A stretch of 64,000 nucleotides of DNA from Archegozetes longisetosus (GCA_018873245.2 JAEMBT020000007.1:1808001-1872000); one strand, 5' to 3'; numbered from the stretch's first letter, positions 24,058-37,100 are shown. Made by a program: numbers and translations. The notes: generated by a model from the letters alone, not told the origin.

Positions 24058-25941
24058 TTTTTTTATTTACAATTCATTAAATGATTGAAAAATTATGAGT
24101 ATATTCACAATAATTTATAATGATTTGGTAGTGAGAATGTTTATTCGATCTCAGTAAAATGTCTTTTCAATGACATTATGTAATATGACCTTAAAATAAG
24201 CTCTTAAAGAGGAAGTTTAAATGAATGTCTGTTACTTGTCATACGAGTATCCTGATATGTCATACTGATATGTATTTATCCTATATATTGGGTCATATAT
24301 ACGCATTCGTAACTGAGACGACAAGCACTCAAGTCTTAAGCTAAACAATAGATCCTTAGTATTGGCTGCAGATATTCGGTACCATGTTGTGACTGTATTA
24401 ACCAGACATACAAGTTTTGTGTATATTTTGGGATCTCTGTGCTGTACAGCCTAAAGATTAGATGCTAATGTGCGCAAATGAAGATAAGCTTATCTTTAAT
24501 TAAAATCGTGCTGGGATTAGAATACGTAGTTAATTTATTAATAATGAAAGATATAGTTTGAGAACAATTTATCAAACTTTCTAATGGAACTGGCCAAAGT
24601 TTCACATTAATGCGAGACTTTAGACATTGATATAAAGTCTAGCACTAGTGCGAGACTTTGGCAAATGCGTGCCAGAGCTAGTTATAGTAGATTTATGTAT
24701 TATATGATGTCTATTCAAGTCTTTTCAATTTTTCAAAAGTCGTATCTTGATAAGAGAAAAAATAATCATTTTATCGCTTAAAATAATTTGCAAGATTTAG
24801 TTAAACATACCTTTTTTCTTCAAATCAAGTTAGCTTTTTATTGAAATAATTTTAGGCCTTATAATTCCATAATTGGAAGTGTTTTAAGCAAGTTAAGAAT
24901 TTACATTAAATTGTTCGTATTATTAAAATTATGTTAGAGATCTCCCTCTTATCATAGCATTTGCCAAACTCTTTCAATATGCTGAAGATTGTACACTTAA
25001 AAAAAATTATACCGAAGAAGACCAGAGGTTATTACAAATTGATTTGAATAATGTTGTAGCGCTATTGCGATTTTTATTGCCAAACACAAGCGGTATTCCG
25101 TCTGTAAACGTTTGGTTGTAACAATCGGGAGCACTTCTCGTGAGAGGAGCAAACGCAAAAAGGCGACTGGACTGAAAGTGTTTTGAGACACTTCTTAAAT
25201 GCAATTTTTAGAGCTGCATACATTCAGTGTCAACAAAGTTCAGTCCAGTTCAGAGAGTGAATGTCGCTGCAATGAGTGAGTAGCAACTATAAGAAAAACT
25301 CACTAGAACGAACACCAGCTCTCTGCTCAACAATATTCAAGTTTCGAGTGCGCATAACAATCTTAAGCTAAATGTTCAAAAATCTGTTCACATGAGAGTC
25401 ACTTAGAAAAAATATTGATTTTGAAAATTATGTTATTAGTAGAGCATTGAAATCAAGCTATTTAAATTTTCATTCCGATATCGGAGAATACTCTGAGTCG
25501 GGGGGCAAATGATATACACCCTTAAGACGATTTTAGCGATATTTTATTTCAACTTTAAATAACAAATAGTCAAATACTTTAATGTCAGCGTTGTTGTGAA
25601 AGAGTTAGTTTTGACCAAGAATCTCATGTCGACCAACACTTAGCTTCAAAATCTTTCAAAGTACTGTAACTTTAAGTCAAAGCAAACATAAGTACAAAAT
25701 TATTTTACAAGCTATCAAAACAGTTTTAATAGCGATTTTTGATTTTAAAATTGGTCTGAATATAGTATTCAATTGCTTTTCACATTCGATAGCAAAGATT
25801 TTTTCAATAAGTGATCTGATTATAAACTTCCCGATCCATCGACTTTATGAAAATCATATTTGAACCCAATTTATGACAAACAAATAGAAACTATGAGGAA
25901 TCTAATACGAGATCAACACATTTGGGTAAATGTACATTAAT
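24058..25941. other. UGT B upstream and intergenic
   Basis: Only the first 40 bases upstream of the UGT B start resemble the UGT A flank. A less AT-rich patch lies near 25050-25360, including ATTCAGTGTCAACAAAG and TCAGTCCAGTTCAGAGAG, and has no recognised repeat or coding match. Otherwise nothing was seen. Confidence 0.45.
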
Positions 25942-26670
25942 GTTACGATTAGTTCTGGATACTCGACCCAAACCAAACTGTGATTTCTTAATCGAAACCA
26001 AACCCAAAACCAAATGAAAAATTAGATACAAATTTTTATTTATCAAAATACATGAAATTTTTAATTAAAGCAATAGTGCTTGGACTAAAATAATCTATTC
26101 TTTTAATGATCTAATCTTTTAACAACTAAAGGCATAGTAACCATGCGTGAACTCAATTCACATCTTGATCTCAATAGAAGATTTTTTGTGACGTTAAATC
26201 AAATTTATTTTTCAATAGAGTAAGGCGTACTTTTAATTAAAATTTGATGATTTTTAAATTTGCTTCAATTACAACGATATATAGGGTGTTTTTAAATGTA
26301 TCTTTAAAAAACCTCAATTTAAATGAAAATCAAATCCATTTTATTGTATATATTTAGTCTACTGATGATTGAAGTCCTTTATTTTATATTTTCTTCATCT
26401 GATATCGATATTATATACAAACAAATAAATCATCGATTTTCTATAAGAATAACTTATACTAATGATTGAATTCTAAATTTTTTCGTGTACATGTTAACAG
26501 CTTTGAACAAGTTATCGAACTTCAATATTGAAGACTTTTCTATACGATAAACAAAACAAATGGTTTTTAGTTTTTAAAAACTCAATAGAAACTGGAAAAT
26601 TCACTTTAAAACCAAAACCAAACCCAACCCAAATCGAACCAAACCCAAAAGAACTGGAACTGATCGCAAC
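25942..26670. mobile_element. Probable MITE with CCAAACC-rich ends
   Basis: GTTACGATTAGTTCTGG at the left is mirrored by CCAGTTC...GAACTGATCGCAAC at the right. Just inside both ends are runs of CCAAACC and CCCAAA-type motifs, on the same strand at both ends. The target duplication is ambiguous. Confidence 0.5.
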
Positions 26671-26675
26671 ATTGA

Positions 26676-27217
26676 ACACTCGGTTTCAATACTAATTGTG
26701 GGGACAACAACCTTTATAACTTTCGACTGAGTAAACCGATTTAAATTCTGTTTTTTGCAAATTGACCATGAAATGTTCCGATTGATGAATAGAGATCTCT
26801 ACTTTATTACACTAATTATCTGAGAAATTAGAAAAAATGAAAAAATTCGACTATTTTCGAAAATTTTGACATTGAAGCTTGAAAAATTTAACTAATTTGA
26901 TACGTGGTAATTGTAATTAATGAAAAATGACGTCCCATTATTTTCATTTGAATTTACCTTCAATTCAAATGTTTTTTATTCAATTCATATTTTATGATAA
27001 ATCGAATAAATTATTTTATTCATTGATCATTAAATTTATCAAAATTTGGTTTTTCATCAATAAAGTAATGAATTATTTTTCGTTTCAAATTTTACCTTGT
27101 TAAATTTGAATCAGAACATCTCTTTGTCAATTTGGAAAAAAACAGAATTCAAATAGGTTCACCCAGTCGAAAGTTATAAAGGTTTTTGTCCACACAATTA
27201 GTATTGAAACCGAGTGT
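26676..27217. mobile_element. MITE with about 104-bp terminal inverted repeats
   Basis: The left end ACACTCGGTTTCAATACTAA is an exact mirror of the right end TTAGTATTGAAACCGAGTGT. The repeats stay about 87-90% alike for some 104 bp, to GAAATGTTC at one end and GAACATCTC at the other. The interior is AT-rich with no coding sequence. It abuts the preceding MITE. Confidence 0.88.
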
Positions 27218-27621
27218 ATAGTATATCAATATTTGTACTCATTAATTTAAAAGAAAACTTGAATTTCTATTAGTTAACATAAATTTTTAAGCGAATTGAA
27301 TATAAAAATGTGCTAAGTCATATATTAACAATTGGTTTTATATATTTGCGACTGACGTCTATCATTGCTACAAAAAGACTGTCCATTCGTTCCAACATTT
27401 GACCAAAAGTTCGCAAAGTATTTTAAGTATTTTAGTAATACGTTAGTATTCTCTGTTAGTCATTGCACAACCGAATTTTGTAAATCTTCAAAATTTTAAG
27501 ATTTGATTTGAGCAATTCATAAAGGTTTTATATATTACTTCATTTTGGAAAAAATTTAAAGTTAGCGCATTGTAGCCCTGTGTGACTTACTGTGTTGTGT
27601 CAGATATATATATACAAGAAT

Positions 27622-28174
27622 GGGTAGGATTTCGTCTGTGCGGTCAGACGAAAGCCCTGACTTAAAAAGCCCTTATGCACTGATGTAAAAACACCAAAAA
27701 CTTTTAATGACTTTTAAGCCAATAATAATGTGGCACAATTAAGTGCAAATTTAGCCGCTAAACTAAACATATTTGTACTTATTAGCTCAAGAAGCGCGCA
27801 TCCAAGAAGTCGAACAGTAAAGTTATCAAGAGAGTTGATGTATCTCTTCAGATGAGTGAATGGAGTAAAAACATTATTATCATCTATGGACTTGGATCAG
27901 TTGATGATGGTAGTCATGTTTATACTCTAACCACTCGTCCGAGGATCTTTGCACATATAATTTCACACTTAATAATTTTATTTATAAATAGATTTTCTGA
28001 AGGATTAATATTAATAATAAGTAGATGGTCTATATATAACACACTATTATAAAATTACATATACACTATCACAGTCTCTGTGTTTACACTTACTAAATAA
28101 AAACCGGTTTTTGGGGTGAAAGTTTAAAACAGGGAACTCTCTAAATAACTGTCTGCACAGCCGAAATTCTACCC
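27622..28174. mobile_element. MITE with GGGTAGGATTTCG ends
   Basis: GGGTAGGATTTCGTCTGTGC on the left is mirrored by GTCTGCACAGCCGAAATTCT ending in ACCC on the right. The left end also contains a 9-bp perfect hairpin, TTTCGTCTG and CAGACGAAA. AGAAT borders both sides. About 553 bp, non-coding. Confidence 0.72.
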
Positions 28175-28413
28175 GAGAATGAACCATGAAAAGGATTGCT
28201 CACTTGCAATAAATTCAAAACTACTGGATAGGAAATGTTCAGAATTTCGGATAATTATGTAACGCAATATCTGGGTTGAGCTCAATGTAAAGCTATTTGT
28301 TCTGACAGCGCGGCCTCTATAACTGGCAAAATAGTGCATTTATATCAAAGGTTCGGGGATTGAGTTCATGCATGCCAACACTTCATTGTTTCATTCATAT
28401 ACAGGCTTTAAAA

Positions 28414-29567
28414 AGGAGAAGGGGTAACTTGGTCTTGTGAGTGGGCGAGGCGATCTGAGGCCATCAATATATCCCCCTTTAGTGGTCTTATATTAAAGGC
28501 AAGTATAAATTATAAATTATCTATTGTCTAGGAGATAATGAATTTTTTGTGAATTTTTTTGTAATGGAGCCTATGGAGGAATTGAAATTTTCAAAAAATC
28601 TTTTGACCCCATGTAGCATTCAATATTTCGATAAAACTTCTAACATATGAAGGTGAGGGATTAAAGTTAATTTTGGGAAAGTTTCACATTGGGATTCGAC
28701 CGCGAACACAACGAACTGACAATGTAAACTTATCCGAATATTCCAATAAAATTCAAAGGCAATAATGGTTATTAAACATTTATGAGAGAAATCACTTAGA
28801 AATCTTTTAAAAATAAAACAAATAAAAAATAACTTGAATTATTTTTAAAAAATACTATGAAAATTTTAATTTTAATTTTATAAAACAAATACATGCATGC
28901 GATAGTCCAATAAAGTTACAAACTGTAACAAAAAAGTTAAGTCAGATTTCGAATATTTAACAAAAGTCGCGCACATGATTTTCTTTTTTATTTGAATTAA
29001 ATTGAAATAAATAAAATCATCCCAAAATTAATAGTTAGAATTCTGTCAAGCATCACAGAAACATCTGCGATAACTGTAAACGTTAATACATGCGCAAACT
29101 GTAATTCTCAATTTCGAAAAATAAAATTAATATTTTCGATGATTTTCTTATTTATAATTCGACGTTATTTTTATTTGTTTTATTTTTTTGAAAGATTTCT
29201 AATTGATTTCTCTCAGAAATATTTAAAACCATTATTGCCTATTGAATTTTATTGGAATATTCGGATAAGTTTACATTGTCAGTTCGTTGTGTTCGCGGTC
29301 GAATCCCAATGTGAAACTTTCCCAAAATTAACTTTAATCCCTGACCTTCATATGTTAGAAGTTTTATCGAAATATTGAATGCTACATGGGGTCAAAAGAT
29401 TTTTTGAAAACTTCAATTCCTCCATAGGCTCCATTACAAAAAAATCACAAAAAATTCATCTCCTAGACAATAGATAATTTATAATTTATACATGGCTATA
29501 ATATGAGACCACTAAAGGGGGATATATTGATGGCCTCAGATCACAGCACCAAGTTACCCCTCTTCTG
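28414..29567. repeat. Long palindromic element 1, about 440-bp arms
   Basis: The left arm from AGGAGAAGGGGTAACTTGGT is mirrored by the right arm ending CCAAGTTACCCCTCTTCT. The arms run to about 28850 and from about 29145 and remain over 90% alike; the left has a short extra stretch after TTGGTC. The loop is about 300 bp. No transposase is present. It resembles a foldback or Mutator-like non-autonomous element; the class is unproven. Confidence 0.82.
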
Positions 29568-29709
29568 AACCCTCAATTGAGTCGTCATTGAAAAGGTGAT
29601 AAAATGTGTAAGCCCCATAAAAAGCATCAGCTCGTGATTTTATAAAATTTCATTTAATGAAATGGATACTGAACACAATAATTTACTATTATATACTGAA
29701 GCTTTCAAG

Positions 29710-30695
29710 AGGTATTGTTTTCGATTTGAGGTAAGAAGTCAGTGAACTCTTGCGAGTGAAATTTTTCACGTTTTTGAAGATGAAACTTCATTGTAAAAAT
29801 TATATATGTTCAGATACATTCAAACACTTCAGTAAATTAAATTTACCTTTCCAAAGTAATGACACTGTCACATTCTAGTTTCGCAGCCTTTCATAAATTT
29901 TTATATTTCTAGAATCCTCTTGCTATACAAATTCAGTCTGACTTGGTCTCTCCCCTTCTCTTCTACTTTATGTTCCATCCACTTTAAAATATGGATCTTA
30001 TATCGTCACCTCCGTGCTATTAAATTCAAAATGGTAAAACTGTATTTACAAGAAAAGTGACTTTGATGCTTAGCAATCAATACTGATTGTACCTTAGTTT
30101 CGAGCTTGTTATAAATCATGTTTACATATGATACTATTATGAGACTTCATGTGAATCTCAAATCAGAGTTTAACCATTGCTTACATAAAGATCGGGAGAT
30201 ATCATTTTCAATATAGACTTCCTTGCTTTGAAGATAAAATGTCATTGCTATAAGGTTCTAAATGAAACAGTTATATATTTAAGAATTAATAAGAAAAAAT
30301 CTACCACATTTTACTCGAATTGAAGATCATGTATAATTTTTAATTTTTCAATTAAAAAACAACTGAAATTATTTGTAATTTTTTAAAGACTTGCAGTCAA
30401 AACCTTAGATTATGTAAGAAGTTTATTTTCAGCAAAAATTTTATGGATAAATTTTATCAGCTGGTGAACACCAGTCAAGATTATAGAAAAAATATAGCCG
30501 GAGCCTAAAGGAGTAGGAAGGGTGTGACCAAGTCGGATCGCTCAGTATAGCATGATGGTTCTAGAAATATGAAAATTTATGGAGGGTCTATGAAGCTGGA
30601 ATCTGACCTAGTTACAGTATTCTTGATTCGAGTGACCAAATTTGAAGATTTATTGCCAAACTCACTGTTTGGAAGAAAGAGTTGAAAACAATACT
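29710..30695. repeat. Palindromic element 2, diverged arms
   Basis: The best-preserved arms are about 29878-29985 and 30495-30605, sharing TTCTAGAAATAT and GACCAAGTC blocks as inverted repeats at about 75-80%. Outer arms (GTATTGTTTTC at about 29715 and GAAAACAATAC at about 30690) extend the symmetry. GGGGAGAGACCAAGTC resembles the end of palindrome 1, suggesting related families. Confidence 0.6.
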
Positions 30696-30854
30696 TATGA
30701 AGTGTTTACCACTTTTAAAGTTATAGAAGTTATAAAGATTTAGTTTGTCTATTCCAAAAATAATATAGCTAAACTTTTGAGATTACTTGCTCAAGCGAAT
30801 GTTTGGGAAACTGGAGTCGAACCAGTTCAAAAAGGAGAAAGTCCATTTCCTATA

Positions 30855-31605
30855 GGAACGTGTGCCTCTGTCGATTTCAACAAAACATATCGTTTGATAG
30901 ACCTTCCCGAGTAGAGCAAATATTATAATGGGCGCTTTGTTGCAAACTCAACTGTTCGCGATAAATTGGCCTCTAAATATCTAATAAGCTGAGTTTTAAA
31001 TCACGTTTGATCTGGACCATTCCTGACTCGTTTGATTTCTTATGAAAAGCACTAACATAATCACAACCTTACCAACTTAATTCTATCTATGACAAATGTC
31101 TAATCATGAAAACTGGGAGAACTGTCCTTCACTCGCTTTACAGCATGAACGTGTTGGTGATTTAGGCATAGGGTCACCTTCGACAAGTATGTTACAGTCT
31201 CCCGTCGCTTCCCGTGATTTATTTCTCTCTGTTTCATCAGACAGTAAGGACATTCAATTGAGCTTCCCTATTTGGCTTTGATTGAGTTCCGGGGTCAATA
31301 GACTTAAAATCTTGTTGAATATTTGATATATTTTCAAAAAGACAATACAGTGTGCAAATTCAATCATCTCCAAAAGCGTTGGTCTGAAGCGAAAGCGCTG
31401 GTGTAATTAAATGACTGTCTCATAGTTAATCCAACGACGCATTTTGTCTCAATGGATATAATTGAAAATTCAGTCTGTTGGAAATTTGGAGGCTGATACC
31501 TCACAAACAGTTGAGTTTTTAACAAGCTGCCTATTACAAAAGTTACCCTACTCGGAAAAGCCTATCGAATGATATAGTTTTGTTGAAATCTGTAGGGGCC
31601 CAAAG
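30855..31605. repeat. Palindromic element 3, diverged arms
   Basis: GATTTCAACAAAAC, then GATAGACCTTCCCGAGTAG, then AAACTCAACTGTT on the left are mirrored as AACAGTTGAGTTTTT, CTACTCGGAAAAGCCTATC and GTTTTGTTGAAATC on the right. Arms of about 150 bp, about 75% alike, with a spacer of about 440 bp. A 61-codon open stretch in the spacer (31096-31281) has no recognised domain. Confidence 0.65.
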
Positions 31606-33143
31606 TTGACTTTTATCTTTCTAAAGCTTTCTTTTTTATCGGAATCGATTAGAAAACCTTCATTACGATCACAAAGAGATGATTACCAATTGAAAGTTTA
31701 TCAATATAAAAGCAATCAGAATATTACGGAATAAATATAGAGTTGAAAATAAACTGAAAAGTTTCATTCCTTAGTGAATGAATAAACTCAATTTAGTCCT
31801 AGTCAATAACACTTTAATGATTTTTCCAATAAAATTAACATAGAAAAATTTTACTTTCACTGTTAGGATCAGCACGGGTTATTGTCCTAAGTTTCGAATA
31901 TGTCTATTAAAACTTCATTTTGAATAAATTCTTAACTATATACTATTTTTTCAATACCTTTATCTTTGCATAAAACGAATATCTGAAATTGAAATTACTA
32001 AATAATCAGGAAAATTTTGAAGCTAATTAAGTTATTCGAGTGTGCGTAATCTATTCTGTGAACAAATTATCAATTAAACTATTTCTAGTTGTTATATGCT
32101 TAAAATTTTCTTTAAAATAACTCTTAGAGAATTTAACCTAAAATGATGTGAAAGTGATAAGAGTTAGATAGGCGACGAACAAGAGTTCATGTGTCCTTAT
32201 ACCTAAAAACCTATAGAATGATATGCTTATTAAGTACAGTACATACTGACATATTTATGATAGTGTCTTACTATATCGCTTCTACTCAGTTACTAAGATA
32301 TGAAAATTCGATATTTTCACTACTAACGTTAACTATTTATTTTTATGATGTTAATTACTTGGAAATTCTTCCGACTTTGATCTTCCTGTAAAAACCAATG
32401 AATTTAACAACAAGTATAACACTAATAAAATGATAACTCGAGAAACTTTGCCCTCTTGTAAATAACAAAAGTGGTAAACATAATTTACAAAATCTGATAA
32501 ACATATTGCAGCATATTTCAAGACAACTTTTACATACATATTACTATAAATATGCAATTAGAGAATGACTTCAATCAATTAAAGTACAATTAAATAGGGA
32601 AAAAATTGAGTTAAATGCTATAATATTGATTTTAACATTCGGATAAATTTTATTACTTGGCTTTTCTTTTACTTGAGATATCTCTTGAAATAAACATGAT
32701 ATCTATCTTATTTTTGCACAATTAGATCTTTCTGTCTGAAGAAGAATGCCTCTTTTAATCAATAAATATTGACCTTATTTAAAAATAAGTTGTTAATTGA
32801 ATTACTTCAAGGTTAACTATTATCTAAAATTTCTCAAGTCTAGTGAACACTTCTCGATTAGAATATTTAATTTAAGTATTCAAATAATTTATGAAATTTG
32901 AATTACTTACAACTGACATCTTTTTCTTAGATGAACAAAATGAAATTCAATTTAGAAAATTTTGATAAACGTGAAGTACTAAATTTTTCTACATATGAAA
33001 AACAAAGATGAAGAATACTTATTCAAACCTTAACTGCTCAACAACAGACAGCTTTACTTTCATCGTCATTTTAATTACTGCAATTATCATAAATTTATTC
33101 TTATGAAATATTTATCATTGAAAATAAACAAAATACAAAGGTC
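31606..33143. other. Intergenic, no gene recognised
   Basis: AT-rich sequence with only short chance open frames. No repeat structure was noticed. Confidence 0.5.
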
Positions 33144-33215
33144 GTAAAAAAGAATTTATTAAACATGTGTTAACATGGTGCATAATTTTCTTGTTAATCA
33201 TACTGTATCTTGATA

Positions 33216-33661
33216 GGGATGCGTTCAAAATCCCGACAGCTCATAATTCCGAAAATTAAAATCCCGACAGGTTATAATCCCGACAATCAAATTCCCGAAA
33301 TGTTGAAATCCCGACAGCTTAGAATTCAAACATGTCAGAATTATTATTAGCCAAAAATGTACACAACAAATTGACTTGGAGAGAACGGAGGGATTATTAG
33401 CGAAAACTAATAACCCCCCGCCCAAGTCAGTTAGTTATATGTATATTAATAATGTATAATTTTTTAAAAGTATTTATATCAATTAAAAAAATATTAATTA
33501 TATTATTGCAGTCTGAAATTTTAAATTTGAATAGAAGCTTAACAAGTAATAATTGATTTGATTGTCGGAATTTTGACTGTCGGAATTTTAACCTGTCAGG
33601 ATTTTGATTTTCAGGATTTTGATTGTCGGGAATTTGATTGTCGGGATTTCAAACCAGACCC
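33216..33661. mobile_element. MITE with iterated CCCGACA motifs
   Basis: The ends GGGATGCGTTCAAAATCCCG and (other strand) GGGTCTGGTTTGAAATCCCG are flanked by TCTTGATA and TGTTGATA (7 of 8). Each end carries a series of about five to seven ATCCCGACA-like motifs, in opposite orientation at the two ends. The uninterrupted duplicate at about 34030 (TGTTAATAAGCTTC) supports the insertion boundary. Confidence 0.83.
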
Positions 33662-33800
33662 TGTTGATAGGCTTCGATATTTTTCAACATCAAAAGCTGT
33701 GGCATGTTCTTTTGACCAATTACTAAAAGTTATTATAATCATGACTCAATTATTCATTTCGCAAATAAAGTCAGTAACAAAGAATTGAAATTAAATATCA

Positions 33801-33858
33801 ATGAATAATATAGTGATTTCATTAATTTTAGTACTGTTTTCTGTTATGGAAATAGTGG
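33801..33858 (+). pseudogene. Orphan signal-peptide exon, peritrophin-like
   Basis: ATG opens 19 codons plus one base (MNNIVISLILVLFSVMEIV) before a good donor, GTGG|GTAAGAT. Length (58 nt), phase and hydrophobic character are identical to exon 1 of the peritrophin gene at 37482-37539. A weak possible echo of that gene's exon 2 lies at about 34090-34150 (GATATAAGG...GGTGCAAAAAAGCATG), with no open frame. It is probably the remains of an older gene copy; a small live gene is less likely. Confidence 0.4.
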
Positions 33859-34105
33859 GTAAGATATTACTCAATTTTTGTTCAATATAACCCAAGTCGA
33901 TTTAGTTTGAGTTTTGTGTGTCGGTAAGACAAAAGATCGGGTTTTATGAATCTAGACAACACAAGATATTTATCGCAAAAATTTACCGAACATTTGTTAG
34001 TACAATGCACAATTTTCTTGTTAATCATATGTTAATAAGCTTCATTATTTTTTTGTACAAAAATTGAATCATGTTCCTTTGGCCAGTTATTATTGCTATA
34101 GCCAG

Positions 34106-37100
34106 ATATAAGGATTTCTGGTGCAAAAAAGCATGAAAATCAGTCGGTGATCTGTGCTTAAGAATATCTGAAATTAATGGCATTAAAAATAAAATTCTGT
34201 GCACAAAACATACTAAATTCTGCCGTAAAACCTAGATATAAAACTTCCTCAACAAATGTTTCTGTAAAATTATGAAATTCAAATATTATTGAGCAAAACA
34301 AGCTATCTCAACGACTATAGTTCAGTTTTTTATGAATCATTTAACATTACATATAGATTATTTACAGTACAAGTTCCAATCCATTTATGAGAATCCTAAA
34401 ATTATTTAAGGTTTAATTAGTTAATCAATTTTTATGTGCTTAGACGCATCGATTTTTCAAAATTTCAATTTTCGGTGATCGTCTAAAATAACTAGCGACT
34501 CCCAAAAAGTTCGGCGGCCACTGAAAACTTCAATGCTAATATCCCAAACTAGGATAACCATGTGCATGATTACAGTGTGTTAATACATTGATGAAATTTG
34601 CAATAAAAATAAGGATTTTCATGCAATTAATGAAAGATTGAATTAAAGATGACTTCTAAAAATAGCTGGATCAATCGTTCTTCATTTTTGGTATCCTAAA
34701 ATAGATACAGAAAGTGGTTGCAATAGTCCGAAGTAGTGTTTCTATCCTCCACTCAATGTACTGCTGACGCTGATAATAGAATCGAAACTCTCATTGCCAA
34801 ACTGGATTAGAATACAATAATAGTAGAAAAATTTGTAGCTGTCTGAGTTCATCAACATGCTCAAATAATTAATCTTTTAAACACACATAATTTAAATTTT
34901 AGAATCTTTCAGATTAATGTGAATAATTATGAGAATTACTCAATGATAAAAAAGGATTTAAACTAAAATTTGTCCTGAATTAGTTTTTCTAATGATTCAA
35001 TCTTAGTATGGAAGTACTTATCAGTAGATGCCTTATGAAAATGCCTAAACATATAATATTATCGATATGGGTCACAAAATTGATTAAAATTTGAATTTGC
35101 GTATGATAGAATGTTTTTCTGCTCAAAAAGTCTTATTAGATATATAATTTTCTTAATTAATATATAACAAAATATATAACAACTATGGCAAGTGTTATAA
35201 CATTATGTACAGTCTATCATTATATTGACGACTTGAAATAGAAATATATTAACTATTCATTTGTTCGGTATGCAACTAGTATCATATTTATGCGATTTTA
35301 ACCACTGTTTATCTCATTCATTATTTTTAATCTCAATACTTGACGACTTGAAATAGAAATATATTAACTATTCATTTGTTCAATAGCAATTTATGCGATT
35401 TTAACCACTGTTTATATTTTCATTGACGAAGACATTATTTTTAAGTTTCGCTGTTTCTCTCAATTTTGTGTACATTACCCCAACTGTTTCAACCTAATCC
35501 CTTAGAAATTATATATTTGGAGGTGGACCACATGTAAGATTAGAAAGGCTTGGTTGAGACACCTGGAGTGATGCAGTCGAAATGAAAGATTTGAATTTTT
35601 CCAATTTTTTAAATCCTATATAACAATGCATTAAGAGTAATGAACAAAATCCGATGTATTCATTTAAATGGTCTATTATGTCAATATTATCTTCAAAGAT
35701 TCATTTGGTTAACTTGTTGCGTTTCTCAGAAGTTAAAGAACAAAAACTTTCTGTTTTTGTGGGTTTTCATGTGACGTGTCAAAATATTTTAAAAGCAAAA
35801 CTATCATTCTGTTCATCTTTTAGTAACTAATTTGCATGCAAAATAATGGCATAATCGAACTAAAGGCAAAACTTAACATTACACTCTGATAAGTAGATAA
35901 GTACTTTCAGGAAATCTGAATACTTCAGGTTATGGTATAGATATGTTAATATTAAATATTTTGTTATGCAGTGGCGTAGCCTTAGGCAATTTGAATCGAG
36001 ATTTAATCGAGAACAAACTCATATGCAACAATATAGTAGAAAAATTTTGGAATCGCAAATTACAGATTTGAACTTTAATTATATATCCATTGACCCATGA
36101 AAAAATCATAATAAATTTTTTGATTACATGAAAAATCTTTTCATCATGACGCTTGAGACTCTAAGTTTTATTAAATTTTGCTTGAAAATTGTGAACAGTG
36201 TTATTATTACTAATCAGTTTATATCATAATTAATGAAATAATTTTCGTAATAACCTTTTTATCGTTAAATTTTTGAAAAATCTCAATTAGAGAAAATTTT
36301 GCACTTCATATGCTAAGAATCCTTTATCAACAAATAGAGATATATAAAGCCATATTCAAGTTCAACCATAAGTTACACAAATATCCCGTAGAAATAACCA
36401 AGAGGCTATTAAAAGTCTTGATTTATTTATTTTAAACTTTTAATTTAATTTTATCGTCTTGTGTTGCATCAGGCGATGAGAATCTGTATGGCACTTTGGC
36501 TTCACCTGTACTGACATGTCGTTGACTAATCTTTACTCATAGCAAATCTGTTGGTAAAAGATCATTCAATACTGACTCAAATTTTAATATATTGTTTATC
36601 AAAATATGCCTAGCGTTTAATTATGAGTTACAGAAAAATTGAAACAGGGTTTCACTTCTTCAAAATATACAGTTAAATTTCTAAACTAGCTTCTAATTGG
36701 GATTTTAATTTAGATATTTTGCAAAGTTTACTTGTGAGATATTAAAATCATGAGATAGAATGGTTATGATAGGTTCTTTTTAAACATAAATGTTTATTTT
36801 TAATTTTTCTCGAATTTTTAAAATTGGTTTCCCAACTTTCCATTATGGAGTTGAAAGTGAAATGAATCATAAATAGAACAAAATGATATATCGAAAAAAA
36901 CTCATAGATATCAATTAGTTACTTTTCACAAAAACCCGTAAGTCACTTGTCAGCCAGAGGTTTATACCGTAAGTAAAATTTACAGCTTGTCACTAAAACG
37001 AGAGTAAAAAATTATTATCATAAAGCTCAATCAGATCAGTAAAACCCTGACAAATAAAGTCATAAATTGCAAATAACTATGAAATTCATAAAATCTGATT

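Larger units (their letters stand above)
33144..34105. repeat. Imperfect direct duplication, about 850-bp offset
   Basis: Sequence around 33176-33215 plus 33662-33735 (AATTTTCTTGTTAATCAT, GGCTTCG, CATGTTCTTTTGACCA) recurs at about 34008-34105 (AATTTTCTTGTTAATCAT, AGCTTC, CATGTTCCTTTGGCCA). The MITE at 33216-33661 interrupts only the first copy. Confidence 0.65.

Noticed and set aside
28300-28370. tRNA-like B box (GGTTCGGGGATTGA)
   Set aside because: The block resembles a tRNA T-arm, but no acceptor stem, anticodon stem or proper A box could be folded around it.
29139-29378. 79-codon open frame
   Set aside because: It lies across the loop and right arm of palindromic element 1 and has no known domain.
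31096-31281. 61-codon open frame in the spacer of palindromic element 3
   Set aside because: Ser-rich but without a known domain, within repeat sequence; treated as chance.
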